DNA from: Hybos culiciformis
Taxonomy: Eukaryota > Arthropoda > Insecta > Diptera > Hybotidae
Assembly: GCA_964007475.1 (NCBI GenBank)
Contig: OZ023273.1
Coordinates: 55,633,834 to 55,697,833 of the forward strand
Direction of reading: 5' to 3'
Length of the DNA stretch: 64,000 nucleotides
In this document: one piece after another, positions 27,097-40,700 of the stretch
Position numbering within the stretch: the stretch's first letter is position 1
How the letters are laid out: each line of letters opens with the position of its first letter
Notes under the pieces: model-generated
What the model was told of the DNA's origin: nothing
Databases searched by the model: none
Seen by the model: only the letters and a program-made list of their open reading frames with translations
Made by a program: the position numbers and the translations under genes

Positions 27097-30058
27097 TTTT
27101 CGCATTTTTCATGACTGTCGAATTCCTATGTTAATAATTGAATAAAAATATTCTACTTAATTTAGTTAAAGTCTGTTTTTTTTTTAATTGTTAATTTTTG
27201 CGTTAAAGTAGAATTCTCCAATACACACAAAAAAAATGTTTTTTCAAATTAATTATTTATCAAGTTCTAGAAGATAAACAATCATAGAAAAATTAAAGAA
27301 AATAGGGACAATGTTATCTTCGTGTCAGTTTGTTTATATTTAAAATAAAAGTTATATAAAAAGGAAACAACCACAAACAGATTGTTTCTATAACAATTTT
27401 AACAGAATTGAAAAGTTTAATGACATTTTTTTTTTTGCTTGATATTTTTTTTATTTATAATTTTCAACCTGGAAACTTTTTTTTTTAAAACAGGATATTA
27501 TTCGTCTTTAAAGTAAATTTTGTATTAAAAAAAAAAAAAATAATAAATCACATCTTCTCCACCTGTAAAAATAAAAAATTACAGTCTGTGCGCTTAAAAC
27601 ATAATAAGTGTATGTAATGTTTGAATATAAATTGATTTAATAAACTTTTTATTGTCTTAAAGAGAAGAAAAAAAATTATATGTATAATATGTAATGTATA
27701 TACATAATATATTATAACATATATATAGGTACTTAATATTGAAAATTTTATAAATTTAAATAAATGATATTTCTACAGTAATTTTACATGAGTTAGGTAT
27801 ATTGAAATGATGTAAGTATTAAAAATTATTGCATCTCATTATAGATGATAATAAAAACTGTCAAAGTTAAAGATTATTATACTAGATAAAATATGCCGCC
27901 AATCATTATTTGCTCTCCGTATTATGTTATTTTGTATCATTAAACCCGCAAATTTAATGAATTTTTAGAGAAACATAATAATAATAAAATCATGTGATAG
28001 TATATAATATGAAAAAATTCAATGATTGATGAAAAATTCACAAAGTAGTTATGTAGTAGTGGTTTGGTTACTGATATAATTTTTATCAAAGTATATATAT
28101 TATGTCTTATTACTTAATTATAATGAAATTATAATAAGCTTAGCTATAATCGTATTAAAAAATTTTCTTCAGAAATCTACGATTGCCAACAGGTTGTTAA
28201 AATTTAATATAGGGTTTGTTTGTTTATTTATGCAAAACGGAAATTCCGAGGGAAATTCTTATATATATGTTTATATTCTAATTCTTAGAAATGGAAAGTT
28301 TTTGTACCTTTATTAATATTCTCCAACCATATCACGTATTTATTTTGATGTAAAATATCTATTTCTTTATAAATATATTTGCACTTTGAAAGCCATTAGT
28401 CAGTATCATTTAATTAAATTTAACTATATATGGCTGTATATTGTATAGTTATATATTACTTTATATAGCAATAAAAATTTACGTACATTCTTCAATATAA
28501 AATTTTTAATAAATTTATTAAAATTATATTTACTTACTTTACTGTTAACATTTGAATATTTACCTAGTTATAAATTCATTATAAAAAAATAATGTAGTTA
28601 ATATAAATACTTAGCTGAATATTCTATACTTATTTTTATTTTATTAGGACGGTTTAGTAATTACAATTATGATTGTGACCTTCGACAGACGTATTATTTA
28701 ATAACAAAGTTTAAATAATTATATTAAAATTACTATAGAAAATTAAATTAATTATGTCGTTTAAATTATTTCAATTTAATATAAAAATGTTATGATTTTT
28801 TTTATATCAGTCTAAGGTTCAAAAATAAAATTTTTACATTATAAATTGATGTAAGTATATTGGAAATTTTATGGAAATTTAATCGATCTAGTTTTATAAC
28901 AATAAACCAAGCTTTTATTTAAATTAAAAAAATGTAATTATCTTTAGCTACTGTTTTTAATTTTACATATTTAATAAATTTCGATTTTCTTGATAATTAC
29001 GAACCGACGACGGAATGTGTAAACTATAGCTTAAAATCAGAACTGAAGTAATTTTTGTATAAAATATATATATAATATATATGCAATAAGCTCATTAGTA
29101 TAAATTAGTCAGTAAAAGCTAACACAATGATATTTTTTGCTTTACTGATAATATGTATTTACTGAACTTACGAAATCTAAATAATACTAGGATTCCTATA
29201 CAAAAAAAGAAAAAATATTTTATAATTTCTATTGAAGATTGTTGAAATTTCTTAACAAAATGCAACCACCATATAAAAAATAATTTTCAAATTTTTACTC
29301 CAGATAAATTTTATAAATAAAAGGATTATAATTGATGAAGGTAGATTTACAATTTTTTTTCGTGTATTCAATTCTTGTTCAAAAAACTTTCATTTTTTTT
29401 TATACTATAATCATATAGTGAATAAAAGATACAATAGGAAAAATTAATCATAATCACATAGCTTAAACTTTGATTAAAAAACAAAAAAAAAAATGTTTTA
29501 GTAAAATTTTGTGATTGCAAAATTTGTTCACATTATCGAGCATTTTTGGGATTTTTATCTCCATACAATAAGCTCCAAAAAAATAAGGACTTGTAAATAA
29601 TCTCCACATTTTTAATTAAAAAAATATGTTGCTATTCAAATGAAACTTATATTCCAATTTAAATTTTTATTTATATTAATAACAAAATTTTTACTCTCAT
29701 TTTATTTTTTTAATATAATATCTTTCTATTAAAAATAATTTTGAAGTTTAATCATATACATAATTATATAAATGTAAACTTTTTGAGGAGAATCACGTTA
29801 ACTGTAGATGTATATACAAATAATACCTATAACATTATATACGTTATCTTAATAAATTTAATTTCTATGTTATTATTTTGGAAAAATAAATATAATTAGG
29901 AAACAAAATATTTTTAGGGAAAAACAAAAAAAAATAAAATAAAAAATTAATTAAATATAATATTAATGTCGTATTTTTTTCTGATGATGTTGCATAATGA
30001 AATCATAAAACTTTTTTATTTTCTTCACATTTGAAAATTATGTTTTTAATGCTATTAT
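27097..30058. other. AT-rich non-coding DNA
   Basis: Beyond the second copy of the 50-bp direct repeat (27116-27165) nothing is recognisable; homopolymer runs and TA-rich patches only. Confidence 0.6.
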
Positions 30059-30211
30059 TTTTTACACGATTTTATTTAAAACACAAATTCGGTTGGTGTA
30101 TTTGATTCAAATCTATAGCAACTGATATTTGAACAACATCCCGAGAACCGATTTTGCACAGACCTTTATTTCCGGTAATAATACAATATTCCATCCCAGC
30201 CCGTCGGTAAC
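30059..30211 (+). repeat. Dispersed repeat family A, copy 1
   Basis: This segment shares blocks, in order, with the reverse complement of 55697-55893: the ACGATTTTATTTAAAACACA block, ACTGATATTT, a TTTTGCACAGACC block, TTATTTCCGGT, ATATTCCATC-like sequence and GTCGGTAA. It is a decayed mobile-element copy with no visible protein; an ATG-opened frame over it is chance. Confidence 0.65.
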
Positions 30212-30714
30212 TAATTTTTTTTTAAACCATACAAAATTTCAGAATAACCGGTTCGGAGGAAGTGAGTCAAGAGTTAATTGCAAGTTCACATTAGCTATAT
30301 TCCTGTATGTATGTATCTATTTTTTAGTCCAGACTAAAATCAGGATTTTTTCGTTTTATACAACTTTTACACACAACAGTTAAAAAAAATCTTTATTTTA
30401 ATCTTAGAAAACATCCTGTCTAAACGGGGGTATAGTGCATTATAAGAACAGATCATATTATGACTGATTAATTGGATTTTATAATCTTAAATTAAAGTTA
30501 GTATTAGTAGCTATTAGTAGATTTACAAAAATGGCTTTCGATCGAAAAAAAAGTGTAAAAATTAATTTAAATAGATTGCGGAATATAATGAAACTCAATT
30601 TATTGAATGCGAAATTAAAAAGAAAATTTTCTCAACTAAACAGTTAAAGGCTTTAAATAAAAAACAAAAACAAACACTTTTTTATTATTTAAAGAAGTGA
30701 AATATTTTCTTTAT

Positions 30715-30827
30715 GTTAGAAAATTTGTTGACATGCATATAACGAACATTGTTCGTTTCATTTAATAGCCCCATGATTTTAATTTTTAATTAAATACATA
30801 TATGCATGCCAACAAATTTTTCTATAA
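30715..30827. repeat. Dispersed repeat family B (inverted-repeat ends), copy 1
   Basis: The ends are inverted: AGAAAATTTGTTGACATGCAT on the left pairs with the right end near 30803-30825. The inside contains CGAACATTGTTCG, a perfect small palindrome. The same ends and a GATTTTAATTTTTA block occur at 55576-55689. It lies about 500 bp beyond family A here but directly beside it in the second locus, so A and B may be parts of one element. Confidence 0.6.
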
Positions 30828-33286
30828 TATAAAAAAAATATTATCTTGCATTCGCAAATTACACTGAATTTTATTTTCTCCTTTTTAGTACATATTTAAA
30901 TAATAAAATAATCTAACTCATAATTTTTCTTTATTTTTTTTTTTGAATATAAAATTAGAACGTAAACAATTTTGAGGAAAAAAAATTATATTTTAAATTT
31001 GGCTCTGTATACCCTGTTGATGGTGTATCACTGACTTTTCTTCAGGTTTCCATAGATTTTGTATTTACAAGCATGAATATATTATACATTTTGTATTTAC
31101 TACAAAAGCACGCATATTATGTTAAAATATTTTTCAATTGAAATTTAAAATTTTTTATAAAAAAACAAATAACGTGTACAAAAATATACTATAAAAGTTC
31201 TTGATTCCATATTTTTTATTTTTTAAATTGAACTCAACTTAAAAATCAGTAACATCGATCGCATTTCAATGAAAAAAAAAAAAAAACTATTAAAACAGAC
31301 ACATTTTGAATAAAGAACATTATAGATTTTTTAGATTTTTTATTATTTCTGTATACACAATAAGAAACCGGTCTTGAAAGAAAGATATTTGTATCTACAT
31401 ATGTTGTTATGTATTAATGTACATATTATAACAACAATTATATTATTCGTATTCTAGTGTAGTAGTCATTTTGTATGTTTAGTAGCTTAACCCCGGATGA
31501 CATCTTATTTTTACTTAATCTATCGGAAAAGCAGATATGTTTTTTTTTTTTGTAAATCAAATAATTTGTGTACCTGTACTAACTGTAGAATGAACTAATC
31601 ATTTTTATGTAACAATTGAAAAAAAAAATTTGATATTATACACTTAAAACATAAATTTTATATGGTCCCTAGTGATGATACCTCGGAAAATATATGCATG
31701 AAATAATTATGTCAAGAGCCAATATAGGTTTATTATATTATAAGATACAGAATCACAGAAATAAAAACGTTCGACGAGGTTTCTAATAAAATAACAACCT
31801 ATTTGATATCGAAATGAACTCAATTTTTAAATTAAATTTTGTTTTTATTACAAATTTGTTTCTCAAACATTTTATTTAGAAGCTCAGTCTGCACTAGTTA
31901 TTGGTAGTCTAATACACAAAACTTCCTTCCACATGTTGCATATAAAAATTTTTTATGATTACAATAAAATTATATGCTTTTATATTTTCCATGTATGTTC
32001 AACAAATAGAAATATTTTTCATCTTGTCGGCAATACTTTCTTTGGTGTGCATTTTATGTATTTTTAGATATACATATTTTTTTTATTTACTTGTATAATA
32101 ATTGTATAACCAAGACATGAAACATTAAAGTTTTTATTGACATTATTTTTAAAGTTTTATTTTTGTTCTTCATCTGGAATTTTGTGATTTTATTTTGTTT
32201 TAAATTACCTTTTTATAAAAATGCAAAAATTCAAAATGAAATTTTAATTTAATGTTTTAATAATAAAATAGAAACAGAATGACTGAATCTTTATATTTGG
32301 CCCCTTTTGATCTAATATTGATTCAGTTTCTTTTTTCAGAGAAAAAATTAATTCTGTTGTTTGAATTTATTTTTTATATTTTTTCCCATTAAAATAGAAA
32401 TTTGTTTTAATGTTATTTATTGCATAATGTTATTGTTAGATTCCACACAATTATTTTATATGTTTTATAGCAGCTTGTATAGATACATTTATATTAATGT
32501 ATATTATTTCCTTTAGGTAAATTTTTTTTTTCTGTGAATAGTTAGAAGCTCCGACAATAACAAAAAAATAATAATAAATGTAATAATAAGAAAACAAGTA
32601 GAAGAAAATCGAAAATGTGCAACAAGTAACATTTTTTCTTATATATATATACATAGTTAAAATGGAAAATTTTATATTAAATTGAATGCTAGAGTATTTT
32701 TTTGTGTAGTATACAATTTTAGTAGATTTTCTTTTCTTCTTTTTTTTTTTTTTAATTTTATTAATATTAATTTAGATATATGGTAGGTACGTACATACAT
32801 AATGTATATAAATAGGTGAATTTTAATAAATCTGAAAAATAAATCATTTTCAATGATGTTAACTCTTATTAGTCGTACATTTTTTTTGTTAGTATTATAT
32901 CTACGGTATAATGGTTTAAAGCAGAATTTAGTACATTAATGTGATGTTCAGAAATAAAAAGAATTGAAACCAACAAAAATCATAAAATATTGTGCTTCTC
33001 ATAGTTAAATGTTTAGTTTGTTTTTTTTTTTTGTGAATTTTATAACCAAGGTAATAATAATAACAAATCTATTGTTGAATTTTTTTCAATTACTTTTAAT
33101 TGGATCTGTATTTAAAAGAATCTTTAAAAACTAAGTATTTCGGTTAAAAAATTCATAAAAATAAAAATGGGTTAAAGTCGTTGTTTGTTTAAGTACTTTT
33201 CATCCAATTGTTGTTTCGTGAGATAATATATATGAAATTGAATAATAGCGTTCTCCATTCTAATCTCTCTTCAAGCATACATAGTT
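30828..33286. other. AT-rich non-coding DNA
   Basis: No gene, RNA or element could be recognised between dispersed repeat B and the 33.3-kb hAT element. Confidence 0.6.
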
Positions 33287-33294
33287 ATCTAGAA

Positions 33295-33690
33295 CAGCGT
33301 TTCTCAACCTTTTTGCTATAGCGACCTATAAAATATGAGTACAAAATAACGCGACCCTCAATATGAAAATGGTATGCATTGACAAGTAGAAGAAATGAAA
33401 GACAACTTTAAAATGTTTTATTTATTTTTATTTTAATGGCTTATTTGTTGTTGACAATTATTTGATAATTTATTAGGTCTGGCTCAAAGGATTTACTCAA
33501 TTATCAATGTTAAAACAGCAATCTTTTGAAAAATAAGGTATAGGTTAATTCTTCTTACGTAATCAAAATATTTTATTATTTTTGAAAAAATATATGTAGC
33601 ATTTGTATTAGAATTTTTCCATTAAAACGACCCATTGAAAATCTTTCGCGACCCAAATTCGGGTCGCGACCCTAAGGTTGAGAAACGCTG
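33295..33690. mobile_element. Non-autonomous hAT element, 396 bp, 17-bp perfect terminal repeats
   Basis: Both ends, read inwards, start CAGCGTTTCTCAACCTT, identical over 17 bp. The 8-mer atctagaa flanks both sides (33287-33294 and 33691-33698). A GGGTCGCGACCC-type palindrome follows near the right end. The terminal sequence resembles the widely distributed SPIN/Charlie group of hAT elements. It has no coding capacity. Perfect target duplications suggest a fairly recent insertion. Confidence 0.93.
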
Positions 33691-33698
33691 ATCTAGAA

Positions 33699-36600
33699 GG
33701 TATATTACGAGTATAAAATATTGATAACTAAGTTTCCAATTAAAAATTTACGTGATTAAAATAAAATATCCTAAATTTAAACGGCTAATATATTTGTTTG
33801 AAAATATGTTAAATTTTAAATTTTATTGTACACAGCTTTTAAAAGATTTTTTTAACAGCATTGAATATATTATATAGTCAAAGTTTTTTAATCCTAATCC
33901 TTGATAAATATCAAACTTTTATAATTAAAAGTTTAAATTATACTGTGTAAAATATTCTTGTTATTTTAATTTCTTCACAGGAAATGTAAATAAAAGAAAG
34001 CAAAACAAAATAAATTATAAACTTAAAAATGTGCTGTAAATGTACAAACATATTTAACCGCACAACTAAAAGTTAAAAAAAAATATTGAAAATTTTTAAT
34101 TTTCAAATAATTTCTCTGCGGTAGTTTTCTTTAATTATTGACTTTAATTGAAATTTTCCACAACCAAAGAATTTTTATTTTTTGTGTGAAAAATTTTCCT
34201 TCTAAGTTTTTCTTAAGTACACATATTTATTTTGATTTTGTGTGTATACTTTATTTTTATTTTTTTTTTTTGTATTTACAAATTAACTTCGCGTTTTGCT
34301 GAGAAAAAAAAAAAAACAATATTAAAATAAGCTTTTCTTTTTATGCTTTTTAGTGTAAAGGAAAATAACTTTTTGTTTCACAATGCACGAAATGAAAAAT
34401 CAAAATTGTTTTTTCTTATTTTCATACAATAAAATTTTGAAAAATCCAAACATAATACATCATCCTTGTCAGAAAATAACTTTTCATAAAATAAAAATAA
34501 AAAGGATAAAAAGATGTTTCTTTTGAATGATATCGATTGAAATGTCACAGATTTTTGTTTTTCAAATATATACATACATATATAACAACCAAAAACGTTG
34601 ATTTTTCTTTCTTTGTGTAATTAAAATAAGCCGGAGCGATGTTGTGTAAATTATTAAAAAAGTTTTTAGAAAATATTAAAAAACAAAAAATAATTTAAAA
34701 TTGTGAGGAAATCATAATTCTAATACAAACGTTGTGAATCTAGTATTAAAAAGCGAAATAATTCATTTCAACTCCACTAAGGGTGAAAAATTAGAATTAT
34801 TGATTTAAAAGATTTATTTTTTGGAAAATATGAAACTAGATATAAATGTTGATAAACTTGTTATAAAAAGTATTCGGTTCAATTTTCCAAAAAAAGAAAT
34901 CTAATTTAATGAACTTAGACACCGCAACCCATATAGAAGAAGGAATTCGAAGAATAAGTTGACTTCTATTAGAAATTAGAAATAATATTGTGAATAATTT
35001 ATTGCGATTGGGACCAGAACAACTATCATTGTGGCATGCTCGGTCGTAGGCTCGATTTCCATCTCGGATTGGAATTTGTGTTAATTTTCTCAATTTGTCC
35101 ACTTGACTTAAGTGTTGGTTAAGTGTTGGTTTTTTCTTGATAACATAAATCAGAATTTCGAAATTGTTATTAGCGAGCTGCAAAATTCCGAATCAATTTA
35201 AAATGACGAACGTAACCTTGTTGAAATTTATTCTTTTTTGCAGAAAGATTATAACAATTTTATTTTTTCTAGCGAGATTTTTATAATCCATTCGAGATTT
35301 TTATATGCGGCATATCAATTTTTCATAATCAACTTTATCCATTTTTTTTTTTTAATTTTAATTATGATTTGAAATAAAATGTTCTGAACAAAATTTACTT
35401 TCGCAAGTTATACAAGAAAAAATCAATATATATTTTAATGAAATAACTTTTCCAAACAAAATATATATCTTAATAGCACCATAACATATTTTCAACCAAA
35501 CCAATTGGAAAGAAATAATTGTTAATTTGACCACAAATCATGTTTGTAATTCTATTAGTGAATCTGAAAGAAATCTCATTTTATGTTCGTCTTTCTTCAT
35601 TATTATTTATGTTTAGTTAATGAAGTATCAATCAGTTCATTTATTATTAAGATTTTTTTTACCAACTCATAAAAATTATAAGTTATTGCCAATATGTATT
35701 ATAATTGCCATCATATTTTGTGATCGATGTACTTGAAATTTATTTTTTAAAAATCTTGTCACGAAACGATTTCGGATATTTTCCTGATATTTTTAAAAAA
35801 CTAAAATTCATTTTTGATCTCCTAATTTGTGAGATCACTCTTATTATTATCATTATTGTTACACAGAACAGTATAAACGACAGATTCCTTGCGATTTGCG
35901 TTCACATCACTACTAGTATTCGACCATAAATAAAAAAATTTTGTAATTAAATTTTAAAATTTGGTTCCAATTATTGTTGTAATTTTTTTTTATCTTTTTT
36001 TTGAAACAAAACAAACAGTGTCAGTATCTCAAATTACAAATTTTTTTTTATTCACTTTTAATTAATTGTTTCAAATTTATTATTTCACTTGTGCTTTTTA
36101 ATGTTAAAGTTCAAAGCAGATTTTCTAATTTTTTTTTTTTGTATATGGAAAAGAAAGTCTTAAGTCACAACAGAGGTTATATCTATGCGCCACTTTAAAG
36201 CCAGAATGCGATCACTAGATTATTTTAATTTCTCTCGTCTTCTGTATACATTAACATAGTAATTAAATACTTTAATTTAAACTCAATAAATGTTATATTT
36301 ACTTATATAATATACTCGTAGTATACTTTTAAACATTTTAGCATGTACAAATTTAGTTTATTTTTATTTGTTTATGAACCTTTCTTAATGGAAGCATTCG
36401 ATATAATTAATTTTTGCTCGTACATATAATTACTTGCTGTAATTATAGATTATTCGCTTTTGTTTCTCAAATTCAAGTAAAATTAATTTTATTCTTTTAA
36501 ACAAAAAAATATACAATAAATCGTTTACGATGGAATAATAAAAACTTTAAAAACATGTTAAACGATTCATTTTATGACTAAATTGAAGTTGTAAATTTTA

Positions 36601-37529
36601 TTTAAGTAGTCAAATAAAAAAATAATTTAAACAAGGTATTTAAAATAATTTTACAACTTCTTGAGTTTTTCGTAAAAAAATATTGATGATATTTTTTTAT
36701 TTTCACAAACTAAATAAATTAAGGTGCTGATAATATAAATAAAATTGATTTCCCTAAAAAAAAAAAAAGGTCACGTATTAGTTTCTGAAAACTCAATTTA
36801 AAATCACGAGAAAGAAAGAAAGAGAAAAAACTTTATATATAAATCTTGGTCATAGAAAATTGTGTATTTCCGTACACATAACATTCAATAAAGTTATTAA
36901 CAAAAATTTCGATAGTATAAAATTGAAAAAAATAATAAATAAAAAATTCAAAAACAGAATAACTTATAGGATTGAAAATGTCCTTGATAACGATTTATTT
37001 CAATTTCTATTATGTTTTTTTTTATTAAGTATTTGCAAATGTTTACATTTTTCTTAAAAATTATTTCTTAGAATTTTTGTTTTTTCTACTGGTTGTATAT
37101 ACTACCTACCACTATGAAACGTGAACTTTTTATTTTTTTTTTTATTTATAATAGAAAAGATATTTTCGTACATAAATTTTGAATTTTTATTGATATGGAA
37201 TTTAAAAAGTTTTAAAAGTTTAAAAGAAGGGACTCGAAAAATAAGAAATTTATATGTTTTAAATACATAATTTTTTTTTTTGAAAAAGTTTTACAAATAA
37301 TATTGTCCCTTGAAATAATATTTAAGAAAAAAAAAATTTTTTTTTAAAGAAGATGCTTTTTTATTGAGGGGCCCTAAAAAGTAGAAAACTAAAAATTTAT
37401 CCTTGGAAAGACTTGCTGTTTAATGTTCAACAAATATTTTAAAAAGCACTCGAGACCAATTAGCTGAATTTGTTTATTAGTTATTGATTTAGTTTATTAC
37501 ATTGGAAAAGTCTCGAATTAAAATAATAT
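33699..37529. other. AT-rich non-coding DNA with the SINE-like fragment
   Basis: Apart from the candidate SINE at 35005-35180 nothing is recognisable. The plus-strand frame at 35705-35929 has no known domain. Confidence 0.55.
35005..35180 (+). repeat. Possible tRNA-derived SINE fragment
   Basis: The phrase GTGGCATGCTCGGTCGTAGG followed by CTCGATTTCCATCTCGG resembles the D-to-T-arm part of insect tRNA-derived SINEs, with GGCTCGATTTCC in place of a B box (GGTTCGANTCC). The following sequence ends with a tandem 11-mer, ttaagtgttgg twice. The A box is degraded. An antisense open frame across it has no recognisable protein. Confidence 0.4.
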
Positions 37530-37715
37530 TTTTTGTTTATTATTTTGCAACAAGATGGCTCCTAAACTTATCTCTATCTTTAGCTTCGCTTGAAATGCCG
37601 TCGCGTGGAACTCACTCAATACCCTCGATTTCAACCCAAACCAAATATAGCTTCGCTCTATCTCTCTCCTGATATATTTTCGCATCTTGCGTGACACCAA
37701 TCGCAAATCAATTTC
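37530..37715. other. GC-richer island of unknown nature
   Basis: This stretch has several CG dinucleotides, a plus-strand TCTCTATCT/CTCTATCTCTCTCC repeat, and the phrases AGCTTCGCT twice (one reading TAGCTTCGCTTG, one TAGCTTCGCTCT). It differs in composition from its AT-rich surroundings and may be a transposable-element fragment. The 62-codon minus-strand frame (starting MRLVSRKMRKYIRREIERSY) has no recognised domain. Confidence 0.3.
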
Positions 37716-40700
37716 AATAAAAAGCTCGTAATTTTAAATAAAACTTTAGATTTTAGAAAACCCCAAGCTATAAAGCCCCCATAAAAGTTATATTAAATCC
37801 CAGACAATAATATATATATACTTAGTATTAGTATATTGTTTAAATGTTAATTTTTTTTGTTCGAAGGCAATCTTTTGTCTGAAATTTAACTTAACTAATT
37901 TTATTCAGAGTATTATTAATCTAAATTAAACAAAAAATTAAAATTAACCATTGATAATTTTAATATATTTTATGATTAATTTCATTTCAAATTCAATGTT
38001 ATATTATTGGAATTGAGGTGTTGGTGTAAAATTTTTAATTTGGTAATTTTTGGGTAATTTATTTTTTATTGTTGTACTACCAAGTTTGCCGTATATAATT
38101 GAAACAAAAATATTCATAATAATTTATTTTAATTCAATTTCAACTAAACAAAAATGAATTTATTGTAAATATTAAAAAAAAAATTGATTTATTGAAATGT
38201 GCTACTTGGCTAATCGTGTTGTTGTTTCTTAAAAGCTAAAATAATTTTGAACCTTTTTTTTTTCTTCTATAAAAATTTTAATATTGTATAGGTATATTTT
38301 ATTATAATTTTCTTTTTTATTATATTTATTTTGGTATTTTATAATATATTATTCACCCGAATTTAATATGAAATAATAATTGTAATAAAATATATGCATA
38401 TATATATATAGTTATGTGAACTTCTTAAATTTGTTTTCGAGGTCGAAAACCTCACGTTTTAGAATTGTATTCTTTGTATTTGAAAAAATAATATGCAATA
38501 TATAATAAATGTATATCGCTAACTGAAAAATATAATTTATTTAGGGATATTAAAGCAATGATTGGCTTTCGAAACAATAATCTCAATTTTGATCAAATGT
38601 ATAAAATAAAAAAAAATTTGTTTATTTGAATTATAAATTTAAAATAAATTAAAATGAAAAGAAAATTTGACCGTGTTCTAAATAAATCTTTTATTTTTGT
38701 ATTATAAATGATAACATTTTACTTTTGATTTATTAAGCATTCAAGCTTTTTTTTTTTATTTTTTTTTTGTGAAATAATTTTTTTAACCTATTTATTGAAT
38801 AAAACTGGTTATTCTACACTGTTCTATACTACTATCAAAAAGAAAGACATCTCAGATTAAATTAATGTTGAAAATAAAAAAAAAATTTTAATTTTTCAAA
38901 CGCCTTCCTCAGAGACTTTTAATTTATGATGAACAAGAGTTTAAGTTTTCTTCATTAAACTTTATATAAATATTAAACTAAAATCTTTTCAAGACAAAAA
39001 TTCAAAACTTTTTTATTTATCTTTTTATTTTTTTCATTAAAATTTTTTAAAGTTTTCAAAAAAATAATTTATTCCAACTATGTTATCTGAATGTATACTT
39101 GCAGATTGTAACAAGATACTTATGCAAACATATGTATGCTTGCATACTCAACCTGTATACTTTTTGTAAGAATTCTAGCCCGTGCCATCAGGAGTCGACA
39201 ACGTTTCTATCCTCAAGAGCATAAATCAATATTTTCCAACAGAATAGGGCGTATCCTTAAAACATCTTTAAAAAGTATTATAAAAAATATGAATAGTATT
39301 ATTAAATATTCAGATAAGCAAAATCTTAATTATAAATTTTTAGTATTTTTTTGAAAACAGCATTTAAAAAAGTTGAACCTCAAAGCCTTAACAACGAGGG
39401 CCGCATAAAAAGATATATGTGAAGTGGGCGCAAATGCGCTCGCGGGCTACTGGTTGCCGATCGCCGCTCCACACACCTCGCTTCTTCATATTCTATTTAC
39501 CTTTCAATCTACTACGGATTAACTTATAATAAACCTTATAAAGGTAAATAAATAAGATAAGTAGATATTTACTTTTTTATTTCAAATATCTATATGCGTA
39601 GTGTTGGCAGAACATAATAAGTAAAAATATGGTCCATCAACATCAGATTTAGTAGGAAAACTATTTCAATAGCAAATAATAGAAGATAAAAAATCTTAGC
39701 TCGGCAACAGCAAGCCAAAAATTAATTTTTTTTTACCCTAATTTTATTTATGCGGGAAAATTCGTTAAAAAAATATAACTTTGTTGTAAGTATCTCATAT
39801 TTCTAAGAAAATTTATTGTTGTAGAGAAGTTAATACTTGGGCATAAATTTCCATTATTTATGCAAAAAAAAACACAAAAAGCATCATATTTATGCTATGA
39901 TTTTATATGAGTACATATTCTGTTTTTATATTATTTATTAAAAATATTTCAACTTTTCTTAAAATTCAATTTTCTTATGCAATATTTGTTTTGAAATGAA
40001 ACTAATATTTCGTAAGATAATATTTTATCAAATGATTTTAATCTAACATGAACATTAAAAGACAATTAAATTTAATTTTTTGATTTACTTTTCTGTAATT
40101 ACAGAATTTGTATTATAAAAAAAATTATAATTTTTTATATTTTGTTATAAAAATACCATATCTCATTTATTTTACATTCTACAAAATTATAAGTTATTTT
40201 TTGGAATTATAAGCGAAATTTGAATATCTATACTTTTATTTCTATTTGATAAGACTATGAATATCATTTCTATTATTTTAAAATTACTTTAAACAATGGC
40301 CAGCGCATTTACTGACTGTACAAATTTTTTCTAAATTTTAAATTATTGTTGCTGTGATAACTGACATTGTACAGTACCCATATTACTTTGTATTTTTCAA
40401 TTTGGGTGAGATAACTATATTTACGCCGTCATTATATAACTTTTAAGTTATATTACCCTGGAAATTCAGAGTTTAGACCAGTACTGTTCTTTATCACAAA
40501 TTTATCGTTTTATTTTTAATGAGGAATAAGACAATAAAATTAAAAATAGAGATCAAAACCTCATAATGAAGTATGAGGCCCGTTTTCAACATTTCAATTT
40601 AAGAAACTTTAATTATAAGATACCTTAGTCACAACCAGGGCATAAATATATTTTTTAAGTTCCTTAAATATCATAATATGATTAAGTCATACGTATACCA

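Larger units (their letters stand above)
25816..27165 (+). repeat. Direct-repeat pair of about 50 bp, 1.3 kb apart, enclosing the hAT relic
   Basis: 25816-25867 and 27116-27165 share TGTCGAATTCCTA, GTTAATA, TTGAATAAAAATATT and TACTTAA in the same order, differing by a few substitutions and single-base gaps. Flanks beyond are not similar. The pair encloses 26250-27088 but is not its target duplication. Confidence 0.7.

Noticed and set aside
34836..35183. 115-codon open frame on the minus strand
   Set aside because: No domain, no splice sites, and it overlaps the SINE-like repeat.
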